From positions 124,001-188,000 of the forward strand of contig NZ_JACSZW010000009.1 of NCBI RefSeq assembly GCF_014472395.1: 64,000 nt of DNA, in the 5' to 3' direction. This stretch comes from Pedobacter sp. N36a. GTDB lineage: Bacteria > Bacteroidota > Bacteroidia > Sphingobacteriales > Sphingobacteriaceae. The position numbers were made by a program, and so were the translations under genes. Shown here in pieces: positions 18,281 through 26,495 of the stretch. The stretch's first letter is position 1. The number at the start of each line of letters is the position of its first letter. The notes under the pieces were generated by a model. The model searched no databases, had not been told where the DNA came from, and saw nothing but the letters and a program-made list of their open reading frames with translations.

Positions 18281-19464
18281 TGCGTTCGACTTGTCAAATC
18301 ATCATTCGGGAATGGAACAGGATTCTCCATCTAAAGGTATTTTATCTGGTGATGCTGGTGGTTCCTGCCATGTTATTTTCTTTTTACGCCTACATCTATC
18401 AGGAAAAAGAGGCAAAAAATCTTCCTTTTGCGATTTGGGATGATGATCAAAGTCCGGTGAGCCGACAGCTGATTTTTTTGCTGGAGCAGCGGGATGCCTT
18501 ACGCATCACCAAGAGGTTGTATAGCGAAGCAGAAGTGCAGCAGGCCATTCAAAAAGGCGAGATCATGGGGGCTGTGCATTTTCCGGTAAATATGCAGAAT
18601 GATGTTTATAGCCGTCATCCTACAACAGTAACCCTGTATACCAATGCAGCGGCTTTAGTCCCCGCTAAAATGGTGTACAAAGCAGCAGCACAGGTGATCA
18701 TCACGGGGAGTACCGGGATCATTCTGAAGAAGCTGGTGAAGACGGGAATGGCGCCAGACCGGGCCATGGCTTTGGCCAACCCCATTAAACTGGATACTTA
18801 TCAGCTGTACAATGCCACCTACAATTACCAGGAATATCTGGTTCCAGGACTGATTACCGTAGGGATGCAGATGATCCTGATCATCAGCAGTATGCTGGCA
18901 CTCAATTATGAATACAAGACCAATACGATACCGCAATTATATGAATTGGCAAAAGGCTCGGCATTTCGCGTAATTGCCGGTAAAACGATCGCCCATCTGG
19001 TGGTCAGCTGGTTCAATTTTGCCATTATTGCCTTTATCCTCTTTCCTTTCTTTGAGATCGGTGTACCCGCGGCAACAGGTAAGTTTTTTGCGCTGTATAC
19101 CTTGCTGTCTATCGCTTGTATTGGCATCGGAATGTTCATCTCCGCCTTGTTTAAAGATGTGATGCTTTCCGGGGATGTGGCCTTGTTTTATACTTCGCCG
19201 GCCTTTGTGTTCAGCGGTTTTACTTTTCCAAGATGGGCAATGCCCTGGTATGATCAATATTATGCGACGATTATGCCTTATACGCCATTTTTAGATACTT
19301 TCTTTAAGGTATATTATATGAACCTGCCCTTCTATTACGCGCAGGCTGATTTGTATAAACTATTGTTGTTTCCCGCGGTCATGTTTCCGACAGCCCTAAT
19401 TCTTTTCCAACGTCAATTTAATAACAGTAAAAATGAAGCAGCAGTCGAACCCGTCCTTAATTAA
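18280..19464 (+). CDS. ABC-2 type permease (YhhJ/YbhR-like)
   Basis: Inner-membrane permease of 394 residues. One N-terminal helix (about 20-40), a large periplasmic domain (FAIWDDDQSPVSRQL..) and then five to six helices from about residue 190, the ABC2_membrane_3 layout. Such permeases export drugs, lipids or small molecules with an ATPase and HlyD adaptor. It starts inside the hlyD stop codon and overlaps the second permease by 32 bases. No ATPase gene lies in the block, so the motor must come from elsewhere or is missing. Confidence 0.8.
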   Translation: MRSTCQIIIREWNRILHLKVFYLVMLVVPAMLFSFYAYIYQEKEAKNLPFAIWDDDQSPVSRQLIFLLEQRDALRITKRLYSEAEVQQAIQKGEIMGAVHFPVNMQNDVYSRHPTTVTLYTNAAALVPAKMVYKAAAQVIITGSTGIILKKLVKTGMAPDRAMALANPIKLDTYQLYNATYNYQEYLVPGLITVGMQMILIISSMLALNYEYKTNTIPQLYELAKGSAFRVIAGKTIAHLVVSWFNFAIIAFILFPFFEIGVPAATGKFFALYTLLSIACIGIGMFISALFKDVMLSGDVALFYTSPAFVFSGFTFPRWAMPWYDQYYATIMPYTPFLDTFFKVYYMNLPFYYAQADLYKLLLFPAVMFPTALILFQRQFNNSKNEAAVEPVLN

Positions 19465-20596
19465 TCTTTTACTGAGAGAAGCAGGGCTAGTGGTGAAAGA
19501 CCATAGTTTGCTCCTTACACTGCTGATCGCACCTTTGCTGTATGCCTTTTTTTACGGCAGTATTTACATCAATAAAGAAGAGGAAAATGTGAAATTGGCC
19601 ATCGTAGATGATGATCAGACGCGTTTATCCCGTTTGTTACAACAGAATATAGACAATTCTCCAATGGTAGAACTGATCCATTTTTCTAACCTGGAAGATG
19701 CAAAAGAACAGATGTATGAAGGAAATTGTCAGGGGTATATGTACATCCCCAGAGGTACGCAGACAAATTTATTGAGCCTCAAGCAGAGCAATGTGGTGCT
19801 GGCTGTAAATGCCGCCAGATTTTTGCCTTCCAGTGATATTCTGGCCAGTGTGCAGGCCATCTGCCTGACGGTTGGGGCAGGGGTACGGCTCCAGTTTTTT
19901 GAGAAAAGCGAGGGGATGACTTCCGCCATTGCGATGCAGAATGTGATGCCTGTGAGTTTGGATTACCGTCCGCTGTTTAATGAGCGTTCCAGTTATGGGG
20001 CTTTCTTATTGCCGGGCTTGCTGGCGCTGATCTTGCAGCAGACTTTGCTGATCGGTCTTTCAGAGAGTGTGGCTGCAGAAAGGCAGCATGCTACAATTGG
20101 GGCTTGGTTAAGGGGCGGCGCGTCCATGGCGATTTGGGGTAAAGGGTTATTTTACCTGATCCTGTTTTCTGCTTATGCGTTTTTCTTTCTGAATGTGAAT
20201 TATGGGCTGCTCAACCTACCCATGAGGGGAAATGGTTTTGAGCTGAGCTTATTGCTGCTCTTGTTTCTGCTGACCTTAATTCCTATGGGACAGTTTATCG
20301 GCTCTTTGTTTAAATCACAGCTGCTCTGTTTACAGATGATGGCATTTTCAACGTATCCGATTTTCCTGATTACTGGATATTCCTGGCCGTTTGAGTCTTT
20401 GCCCTTGCCGGTGCAGTGGTTGTCTATGCTATTGCCAACTACGCCATTTATACAGTTGTATACGGCCGTGGTACAGTCGGGGGTAAGTATATGGGAGAAC
20501 CCCAAGTTATTGATGCACCTGATGCTACTATGGGCTTTCTACAGTGGAATCTGTTATGCACGTTTACATACTTTGAGAAAACGGTTGCTGGTTTAG
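19433..20596 (+). CDS. ABC-2 type permease, second copy
   Basis: 387 residues with the same layout as its neighbour: an N-terminal helix (about 24-42), a periplasmic domain with VDDDQTRLSRLLQQ, and a cluster of C-terminal helices. The two probably form a heterodimeric channel. The start lies 32 bases inside the preceding gene. It is the last gene of the operon and ends about 30 bases before a hairpin terminator shared with glyS. Confidence 0.8.
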   Translation: MKQQSNPSLINLLLREAGLVVKDHSLLLTLLIAPLLYAFFYGSIYINKEEENVKLAIVDDDQTRLSRLLQQNIDNSPMVELIHFSNLEDAKEQMYEGNCQGYMYIPRGTQTNLLSLKQSNVVLAVNAARFLPSSDILASVQAICLTVGAGVRLQFFEKSEGMTSAIAMQNVMPVSLDYRPLFNERSSYGAFLLPGLLALILQQTLLIGLSESVAAERQHATIGAWLRGGASMAIWGKGLFYLILFSAYAFFFLNVNYGLLNLPMRGNGFELSLLLLLFLLTLIPMGQFIGSLFKSQLLCLQMMAFSTYPIFLITGYSWPFESLPLPVQWLSMLLPTTPFIQLYTAVVQSGVSIWENPKLLMHLMLLWAFYSGICYARLHTLRKRLLV

Positions 20597-20621
20597 TTCT
20601 TTCAGTGCCAATAAAAGCAAA

Positions 20622-20655
20622 AAAAAGCCCTGCAATCTTATGACTGCAGGGCTTT
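20622..20655. terminator. Bidirectional terminator between the efflux operon and glyS
   Basis: An 11-bp perfect stem, AAAGCCCTGCA (20624-20634) and TGCAGGGCTTT (20645-20655), with a 10-base loop. The T-run is strong on the minus strand (for glyS) and short on the plus strand. It separates two convergent transcripts. Confidence 0.85.
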
Positions 20656-20673
20656 GTATCTATATAGGAGACC

Positions 20674-22155
20674 TTATCTTAAAAGGTTTTTCCAGCTTAC
20701 TCTGCTAGAGATCAACTCTTCCAGGTCTTTAATGTCAATTCTTTGCTGTTCCATCGAATCACGGTGACGGATAGTTACGGTATTGTCTTCTAAAGTCTGG
20801 TGATCCACAGTTAAGCAGAAAGGCGTACCAATCGCGTCTTGCCTGCGGTAACGTTTACCAATCGCATCTTTTTCTTCATAAATACAGTTGAAATCAAGTT
20901 TCAGGCTGTTCATGATTTCTCTTGCTTTTTCTGGTAAGCCATCTTTCTTCGTTAATGGGAAGATCGCTACTTTAACCGGTGCTAAACAAGGGTGTAAGCG
21001 TAATAAAGTTCTGCTGTCTTGTTTTTCTTCTGTACTCAGATCCTGCTCTTCAAAAGCATTGATCATCGTTAATAAGAACATACGGTCTAAACCGATAGAA
21101 GTTTCGATCACGTAAGGAACATAATTTCCGTAAGGTTTACCTTCTTCGTTTAATTCGGCGTCGAAATATTGCATTTTCTTGCCAGAGAAAGTCTGGTGCT
21201 GCGTTAAATCGAAATCTGTACGGCTATGGATACCTTCTACTTCCTTAAATCCGAATGGGAATTCAAACTCAATATCTGTAGCGGCATTTGCGTAGTGTGC
21301 TAATTTCACATGGTCATGGAAGCGGTATTTTTCTGCTGGTGTACCTAAAGCCTGGTGCCATTTCAGACGAGCTTCTTTCCAGTAAGCGAACCATTTTGCA
21401 TCTTCACCCGGACGTACAAAGAATTGCATCTCCATTTGTTCGAATTCACGCATTCTCATGATGAACTGACGCGCAATTACTTCATTTCTGAATGCTTTTC
21501 CAATTTGTGCAATACCGAAAGGAATTTTCATTCTTCCAGATTTCTGCACGTTCAGGAAGTTCACAAAGATACCTTGTGCAGTTTCCGGACGTAGGTATAC
21601 TTCATCAGAACCTTCTGCCATTGCACCGAACTGAGTGCTGAACATCAGGTTAAACTGACGTACATCCGTCCAGTTTTTTGTGCCGCTCACCGGACAAGCA
21701 ATTTCATGCTCTTCGATCAATAGTTTTAAGCGTGGAAGATCATCTGCAGTTAATGCATCATCCATATCAGCCTGCAATTTTGCAGCTTTATCAGTTTTAC
21801 CGTCTTTTTCGTAACGGGCAATTTTATCTTCTAACAACTGGTCTGCGCGGTAGCGTTTTTTCGAGTCTTTGTTGTCGATCATTGGATCGTTAAAGCCATC
21901 TACGTGTCCGCTGGCTTTCCATACTTTCGGGTGCATAAAGATTGCAGAATCAATTCCTACAATGTTCTCATGCATCTGAACCATGGATTTCCACCAATAA
22001 GTTTTAATGTTATTCTTTAATTCCGAGCCTAATTGTCCGTAGTCATATACCGCACTTAGTCCGTCATAAATCTCGCTGCTTTGAAATACAAAACCGTATT
22101 CCTTGGCATGTGATATTACATTTTTAAATTGTTCGTCGTTAGTGTTCTTTGCCAT
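20674..22155 (-). CDS. glyS: Glycine--tRNA ligase
   Basis: Class II aminoacyl-tRNA synthetase of the single-chain dimeric type, 493 residues, charging tRNA-Gly. Motif 2 region (FRNEVIARQFIMRMREFEQMEMQFF is split across the fold) and motif 3 (ETSIGLDRMFL) are visible, followed by an anticodon-binding domain (about 385-493, APVKVAIFPLTKKDG). ATG 22155 is preferred over an in-frame start at 22182, since the -7 promoter box at 22163-22170 lies between them. It is divergent from the glycerophosphodiesterase gene. Confidence 0.94.
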   Translation of the reverse strand: MAKNTNDEQFKNVISHAKEYGFVFQSSEIYDGLSAVYDYGQLGSELKNNIKTYWWKSMVQMHENIVGIDSAIFMHPKVWKASGHVDGFNDPMIDNKDSKKRYRADQLLEDKIARYEKDGKTDKAAKLQADMDDALTADDLPRLKLLIEEHEIACPVSGTKNWTDVRQFNLMFSTQFGAMAEGSDEVYLRPETAQGIFVNFLNVQKSGRMKIPFGIAQIGKAFRNEVIARQFIMRMREFEQMEMQFFVRPGEDAKWFAYWKEARLKWHQALGTPAEKYRFHDHVKLAHYANAATDIEFEFPFGFKEVEGIHSRTDFDLTQHQTFSGKKMQYFDAELNEEGKPYGNYVPYVIETSIGLDRMFLLTMINAFEEQDLSTEEKQDSRTLLRLHPCLAPVKVAIFPLTKKDGLPEKAREIMNSLKLDFNCIYEEKDAIGKRYRRQDAIGTPFCLTVDHQTLEDNTVTIRHRDSMEQQRIDIKDLEELISSRVSWKNLLR

Positions 22156-22162
22156 AATGATG

Positions 22163-22170
22163 CAAATATA
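22163..22170 (-). promoter_or_regulatory. -7 box of glyS
   Basis: TATATTTG on the minus strand, 7 bases before the glyS ATG, implies a very short or absent 5' leader. It settles the start at 22155. Confidence 0.5.
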
Positions 22171-22204
22171 GAAGATTAACAAATATATATAGAACCTAAA
22201 TTCC

Positions 22205-22212
22205 TACTTTTG
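22205..22212 (+). promoter_or_regulatory. -7 box of the glycerophosphodiesterase gene
   Basis: TACTTTTG fits TAnnTTTG exactly and ends 3 bases before ATG 22216. Transcription would begin at or within the first codon, so the mRNA would be leaderless, or another promoter is used. Confidence 0.45.
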
Positions 22213-22215
22213 GCC

Positions 22216-23136
22216 ATGAAACAATTTAATCTGCTTCTGGTAGGCTTCTTAATGCTTGCCGTATCTTGCACAGGACAAACGAAAAACTATATTTCTTTTA
22301 GCAATGGCGAAGAATTAAGGTCTTTTTTAAATAGAAAAACACCGGGTTATCCACTCATCTCTGCACATAGAGGAGGACCAATGAAAGATTTCCCTGAAAA
22401 TTGTATCGCTACTTTTGAGAATGCAACAAAATATCAGCCGGTAGTGATTGAGTTTGATGTGGCTTTAAGTAAAGATTCTGTATTGGTGATCATGCATGAT
22501 GATCGTCTGGACAGAACCAGTACAGGTACCGGTATGATCGGCGATTATACTTACGCGGAATTGCAAAACCTGCGGTTAAAAGATGATTACGGAACGGTAA
22601 CTCCTTATAAAATTCCTACTTTAAATGAAGTCCTGACCTGGGGAAAGGGAAAGGTGTTGTTTACGATAGATATTAAAAAAGGAGTGCCTTTTGCAAAGAT
22701 CATCAATGAGGTACGCAAAACGAAATCAGAAACAAATTCCATCGTGATTACCTATAATGACAACCAGGCGGTAGAAGTACATCGTTTAGCACCAGACCTG
22801 ATGATTTCTGCTTCCGTAAAATACGATACAGATTTAGAAAGGTTAAATGGGAAAGGTGTGCCAAATAACAGGATTGTCGCTTTTGTAGGCACTTCGCTTC
22901 CGGAGCAGAAAGTTTTTCAGGGTTTACATAAAAAGGGGATCACCTGTATCATGGGCACAATGGGCAACTTAGACAAACGATCACTGGCCAGACCAAATGG
23001 TAAATATTACTATCAGTACCTGGAAAGTGGCGCCGATATGATTTCTACGGACAATCTGGAATTGGCAGGAAAAGAATTCGATCAATATAGAAAAGATAAA
23101 AAGATTCGTTCTTCACACATTAAAAAGGTAAAATAA
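22216..23136 (+). CDS. Glycerophosphodiester phosphodiesterase family lipoprotein
   Basis: 306 residues. It hydrolyses glycerophosphodiesters to glycerol-3-phosphate and an alcohol by family analogy. A lipobox LAVSC puts the lipid on C18. The GDPD TIM-barrel shows the catalytic HRGG, the PENC..F region, the metal-binding EFDVALSKD, and the second histidine in MHDDRLDRTSTG. ATG 22216 is chosen; a TTG six bases upstream lies in the promoter box. gldA starts one base after its stop, so the two are probably cotranscribed. Confidence 0.87.
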   Translation: MKQFNLLLVGFLMLAVSCTGQTKNYISFSNGEELRSFLNRKTPGYPLISAHRGGPMKDFPENCIATFENATKYQPVVIEFDVALSKDSVLVIMHDDRLDRTSTGTGMIGDYTYAELQNLRLKDDYGTVTPYKIPTLNEVLTWGKGKVLFTIDIKKGVPFAKIINEVRKTKSETNSIVITYNDNQAVEVHRLAPDLMISASVKYDTDLERLNGKGVPNNRIVAFVGTSLPEQKVFQGLHKKGITCIMGTMGNLDKRSLARPNGKYYYQYLESGADMISTDNLELAGKEFDQYRKDKKIRSSHIKKVK

Positions 23137-23137
23137 A

Positions 23138-23845
23138 TTGAGCATTCAGGTGAGTTCACTCCGCAAACATTTCGGTCAGCAGAAAGCTGTAGATGGCATT
23201 AGTTTTAACGCTATGCCGGGTAGGATTTTAGGATTCTTAGGCCCGAATGGTGCTGGGAAATCGACCACGATGCGAATGCTGACGAGTTACCTGAGCCCTA
23301 CTTCCGGTACCGCCAGCCTATGTGGCTTTGATGTCCGGACACAGTCGATTGAAGTCAGAAAGATTATGGGCTACCTTCCGGAAAATACACCTTTATATAC
23401 CGATATGTACGTACAGGAGTTTTTATTATTTGTTGCGGAGACTTATCAATTGAAAGAACCGAAACAGCGCGTAAAAGAAACCATTGAAAAGGTGGGACTC
23501 GCTGCGGAACAGCATAAGAAGATTTCGATGCTTTCTAAAGGGTACAAGCAAAGGGTTGGTCTGGCACAGGCGATCATTCATGATCCGCAGGTGCTGATCT
23601 TAGATGAACCTACTTCAGGATTGGATCCTAATCAATTAACAGAGATTCGGGAACTGATCAAGCAGCTAGGCAAAAATAAAACAGTGATCATTTCTACGCA
23701 CATTATGCAGGAGGTCGAAGCCCTCTGTGATGAGGTCATTATCATTGATAAAGGCCGGATTGTAGCCAATGCCTCAATTGATGAACTCAAAAAAGAACAC
23801 CAACTGACTTCTTTAGAGGATATTTTCAGGAAATTGACCTTGTAG
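23138..23845 (+). CDS. gldA: Gliding-type ABC transporter ATP-binding protein GldA
   Basis: ABC ATPase of 235 residues. Walker A GPNGAGKS at 35-42, signature LSKGYKQRVG, Walker B VLILDEPTSGLDP followed by NQLTEIR, and the H-loop STH. The opening MSIQVSSLRK and the GLDPNQL phrase match GldA, which works with GldF and GldG in gliding and surface-protein assembly. It lacks the longer C-terminal tail I recall for Flavobacterium GldA. It uses a TTG start, one base after the upstream stop; no ATG fits. gldF and gldG lie 8 kb downstream on the same strand. Confidence 0.75.
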   Translation: MSIQVSSLRKHFGQQKAVDGISFNAMPGRILGFLGPNGAGKSTTMRMLTSYLSPTSGTASLCGFDVRTQSIEVRKIMGYLPENTPLYTDMYVQEFLLFVAETYQLKEPKQRVKETIEKVGLAAEQHKKISMLSKGYKQRVGLAQAIIHDPQVLILDEPTSGLDPNQLTEIRELIKQLGKNKTVIISTHIMQEVEALCDEVIIIDKGRIVANASIDELKKEHQLTSLEDIFRKLTL

Positions 23846-23936
23846 TGAAGATTTTTTTATCTTTTTAACGCCATTGGCCAAGTTTTTGTATTTGTGTATT
23901 GATTTTATATCAATAATAAGAATTAAACTTAAACAC

Positions 23937-24464
23937 ATGAAAAAATTATTTTTACTAACAGCGATCGCAGGTATTTTTGCATTTTCAAATGCACAGGCTC
24001 AGAAAGATCCTGCTATGAATGGACCTAAATTAGGTATAGGTGCAGAATTCGCTTTTCCAATGGGAAACTTTGGTGACCTTTATAAAATGGGATATGGTGG
24101 TTCATTATTATACCAACACCCTGTAGCTCCAAATTTAAATCTAACAGCGAATGCAGGTTACCTAAGCTTTAAAGCTAAAGATATTTTTGGTGGTGGTACT
24201 TCAGGAGTTATTCCAGTTAAAGTTGGTGCTAGATATTTTGTAGCTGAAAACTTTTACCTGAATGGTGAAATCGGTGCTGCATTCTCAACTGAGGATGGCG
24301 GTGGAACAAAATTCGCCTATTCTCCAGGAGCTGGACTTGAATTTCCAGTAGCTGATAAAGCTTCTATTGATTTAGGTGTAAGATATGAAGGATGGTCTAA
24401 AGGTGATGGATTGGTTACTCCTTCTTTCATTGGCGTAAGAGCAGCATTTAACTTCGGCTTGTAA
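23937..24464 (+). CDS. Small outer-membrane beta-barrel protein
   Basis: 175 residues with a signal peptide (AFSNAQAQ, cleavage near 22) and an eight-strand OmpW/OmpX-like barrel: alternating hydrophobic strands such as LGIGAEFAFPMG, YLNGEIGAAFST and SFIGVRAAFNFGL. No enzymatic motif is present and no precise function can be given. ATG 23937 is preferred to an upstream in-frame start that would block the signal peptide. It is monocistronic, followed by a terminator. Confidence 0.75.
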   Translation: MKKLFLLTAIAGIFAFSNAQAQKDPAMNGPKLGIGAEFAFPMGNFGDLYKMGYGGSLLYQHPVAPNLNLTANAGYLSFKAKDIFGGGTSGVIPVKVGARYFVAENFYLNGEIGAAFSTEDGGGTKFAYSPGAGLEFPVADKASIDLGVRYEGWSKGDGLVTPSFIGVRAAFNFGL

Positions 24465-24503
24465 GCGATACTGATTTTATACTGTGCCAGTTGAGCACAT
24501 TTG

Positions 24504-24533
24504 CAAAGCCTTCCTGTTTACAGGAGGGCTTTG
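24504..24533 (+). terminator. Rho-independent terminator of the small barrel gene
   Basis: A 13-bp stem with one mismatch (CAAAGCCTTCCTG / CAGGAGGGCTTTG), loop TTTA, then TGCTTTTTT. Confidence 0.82.
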
Positions 24534-25236
24534 TGCTTTTTTATGTATTCTTTATCGATGCCAATTTCTCTTCAAATCAGAAGTGATCTCTTTATGTTGT
24601 AGTATTGCTTCTTTCAGATGCTACATAATTCACGAGCAGGCTCTGGTCAATGATCTCTTTGATGAGGCAAATTGTCTGTGTCTCCAAACACCCAAAGGAC
24701 AAATATTCGACTCCTTTTTTGGCTAAAAAAACGATTGATTTTTATAAATTTTTGAAAATATTATGTCCGACCTAATCGGTTTTGGGAAGAATTCGATTTT
24801 TTAGCACTCTTTTTTAGGCCAAACTCCTCTTGTTTTTGGTCATTTTCAGTCGCAAAAAATCCAATTCTTAGGAAAAAATAAAATTATTTTAAACTTTTCT
24901 TGTTTGATTTCATGTGGTGTAGAAGTAACACTAACTACTTAGTAATAAGTAAGTTTGCTGCGGTACACTTGTTTTGTCAATTTAAAGTGAAAAGATAATA
25001 TTTTCTAAGAGCCAATTACTTCGAGCTAAGTCATTTCTAAATGAGTTAATTTTTTAAACTAACGTGATTTTTTTGCAAATCTATCTTTTGCCTCCTTCCA
25101 GAAGGGTTTTAAAAAATTCAATGGCTGGCATACTTATCTATTTTATTCATAACGGCTGTTTACTTATTAAAAAAATATAAAAGTATTGGATTCTTAATTT
25201 AACTTTCTATATGTTTATCTAAACCAAACGCCAAAT
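24534..25236. other. Long AT-rich regulatory region before the ROK gene
   Basis: About 700 bases with no convincing gene. It is rich in T-runs and holds an imperfect palindrome at 24933-24955 listed separately. The 80-codon open frame that begins at 24484 runs through the terminator and has no recognisable features, so it is not called. Confidence 0.5.
24933..24955. promoter_or_regulatory. Palindrome, possible operator
   Basis: Core TACTTA-GTAA-TAAGTA (24936-24951) is a perfect 6-bp inverted repeat, extended by AAC and GTT with one bulged base. It could be the binding site of the ROK repressor encoded 280 bases downstream; that link is inference. Confidence 0.35.
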
Positions 25237-26427
25237 ATGTCTGCAACAATAAAAAAGAGTGCGCAACTAAGGAGAGAAATACTTAGGCACTTGTATTCAG
25301 GCTTCTCACTTTCTTTGAATGAGCTCAGTAAACTGACTCAGAAGAGCCTACCTATTGTGACTGCCGTAGTGAATGAACTCATCACTGATGAATTTGTCAT
25401 CAGCGATGGCCTTGCACCTTCCAGCGGCGGAAGAAGACCATCCATGTTTCTACTGAATCCCAAAAAAGAACGCTACATAGTTTCTGTTGCTGTAGATCAG
25501 ATGGTTTCTCGTATGGTGATCTATAATTTAACCCACCAAATTCAACTGCCGCTTCAGGTGATTGAGATAGATACTTACAACGATGAGAAGGCCTTGCAGA
25601 AATTAATTGCTTTTGTCCAGCTTAACCTGGAGAAATCTGCCATTCATCAGGATCATATAGTGGGAATCGGCATTGGTATGCCTGGTTTCGTCAATATTGA
25701 AGAAGGGATCAATTACACCATATTTCCAGTTAGCGAAGGGGATAACCTGAGAGATTACCTGAGCGAAAAATTAAACCTTCCCGTTTTCATCGACAATGAT
25801 TCCAGTTTAATTGCCATGGCAGAGTTGAAGTTTGGAAAAGCCAAAGGAAAGCAAGATGTGATGGTGATCAATATGGGCTGGGGTACCGGATTGGGAATGA
25901 TTATAGATGGAAAAATTTTCAGAGGTCATAGCGGATTCGCAGGTGAATTTAGCCACATTCCACTATCTGGCAGCAACCAATTGTGTTCCTGTGGGAAACG
26001 TGGCTGTCTGGAAGTTGAAACGTCCTTACTGGTCATGGCAAAGAAAGCCAAAGCCCAGGTAGAATCAGGAGTAGAATCCAGTATGAAGCGCTTATTCCTG
26101 GATGCTTCTAAACAGGATGGAGACCATTTTCTGGAAGCTGCACGTTCCGGTGATCCATTGGCAGTTTCCATCTTATCCGATGCCTCTTTCCACCTCGGAA
26201 AAGGTGTAGCCACCTTAATCCACATCATGAACCCCGAGAAAATTGTATTGAGCGGAAGGGGAGCAATTGCAGGAAAGATGTTTATGCCTTCTATTCAACA
26301 AGCTATTAATGAATTCTGTATTCCCAGGATTGCAGAATGTACCCATATAGAAGTTTCTGAGATCGCTAATGATGCGGAATTACTCGGTGCAGCAAATATG
26401 GTGATGGAACGAACCGAATTTTTATAG
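25237..26427 (+). CDS. ROK-family transcriptional repressor
   Basis: 396 residues, NagC/XylR type. A winged HTH (about 1-70) precedes an actin-like sugar-kinase fold: GIGIGMPGFVN, FIDNDSSLIAMAE, GWGTGLGMIIDG, the family motif GHSGFAGEFSHIPL, and the zinc-binding CSCGKRGCLE. Such proteins repress sugar-uptake genes until a sugar or sugar phosphate binds. It precedes a SusC/SusD pair by 68 bases on the same strand and is its likely regulator. The sugar is unknown. Confidence 0.87.
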   Translation: MSATIKKSAQLRREILRHLYSGFSLSLNELSKLTQKSLPIVTAVVNELITDEFVISDGLAPSSGGRRPSMFLLNPKKERYIVSVAVDQMVSRMVIYNLTHQIQLPLQVIEIDTYNDEKALQKLIAFVQLNLEKSAIHQDHIVGIGIGMPGFVNIEEGINYTIFPVSEGDNLRDYLSEKLNLPVFIDNDSSLIAMAELKFGKAKGKQDVMVINMGWGTGLGMIIDGKIFRGHSGFAGEFSHIPLSGSNQLCSCGKRGCLEVETSLLVMAKKAKAQVESGVESSMKRLFLDASKQDGDHFLEAARSGDPLAVSILSDASFHLGKGVATLIHIMNPEKIVLSGRGAIAGKMFMPSIQQAINEFCIPRIAECTHIEVSEIANDAELLGAANMVMERTEFL

Positions 26428-26495
26428 CCGTAAAAATACTTTAAAAGAGAACCATCCTTTACCAAGCCTTAAACCCAATTCTAAACTAAAAAACT

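Noticed and set aside
23138..23845. Considered as the missing ATPase of the 17.3-20.6 kb exporter
   Set aside because: Its sequence matches GldA and it is in a different transcript beyond a terminator and glyS.
24484..24726. 80-codon open frame after the small barrel gene
   Set aside because: It runs through a strong terminator hairpin and has no family or signal features; chance in AT-rich DNA is more likely.
24801..24809. TTAGCACTC, identical to one arm of a CIRCE heat-shock operator
   Set aside because: No matching GAGTGCTAA follows within the required distance, and no heat-shock gene is nearby.
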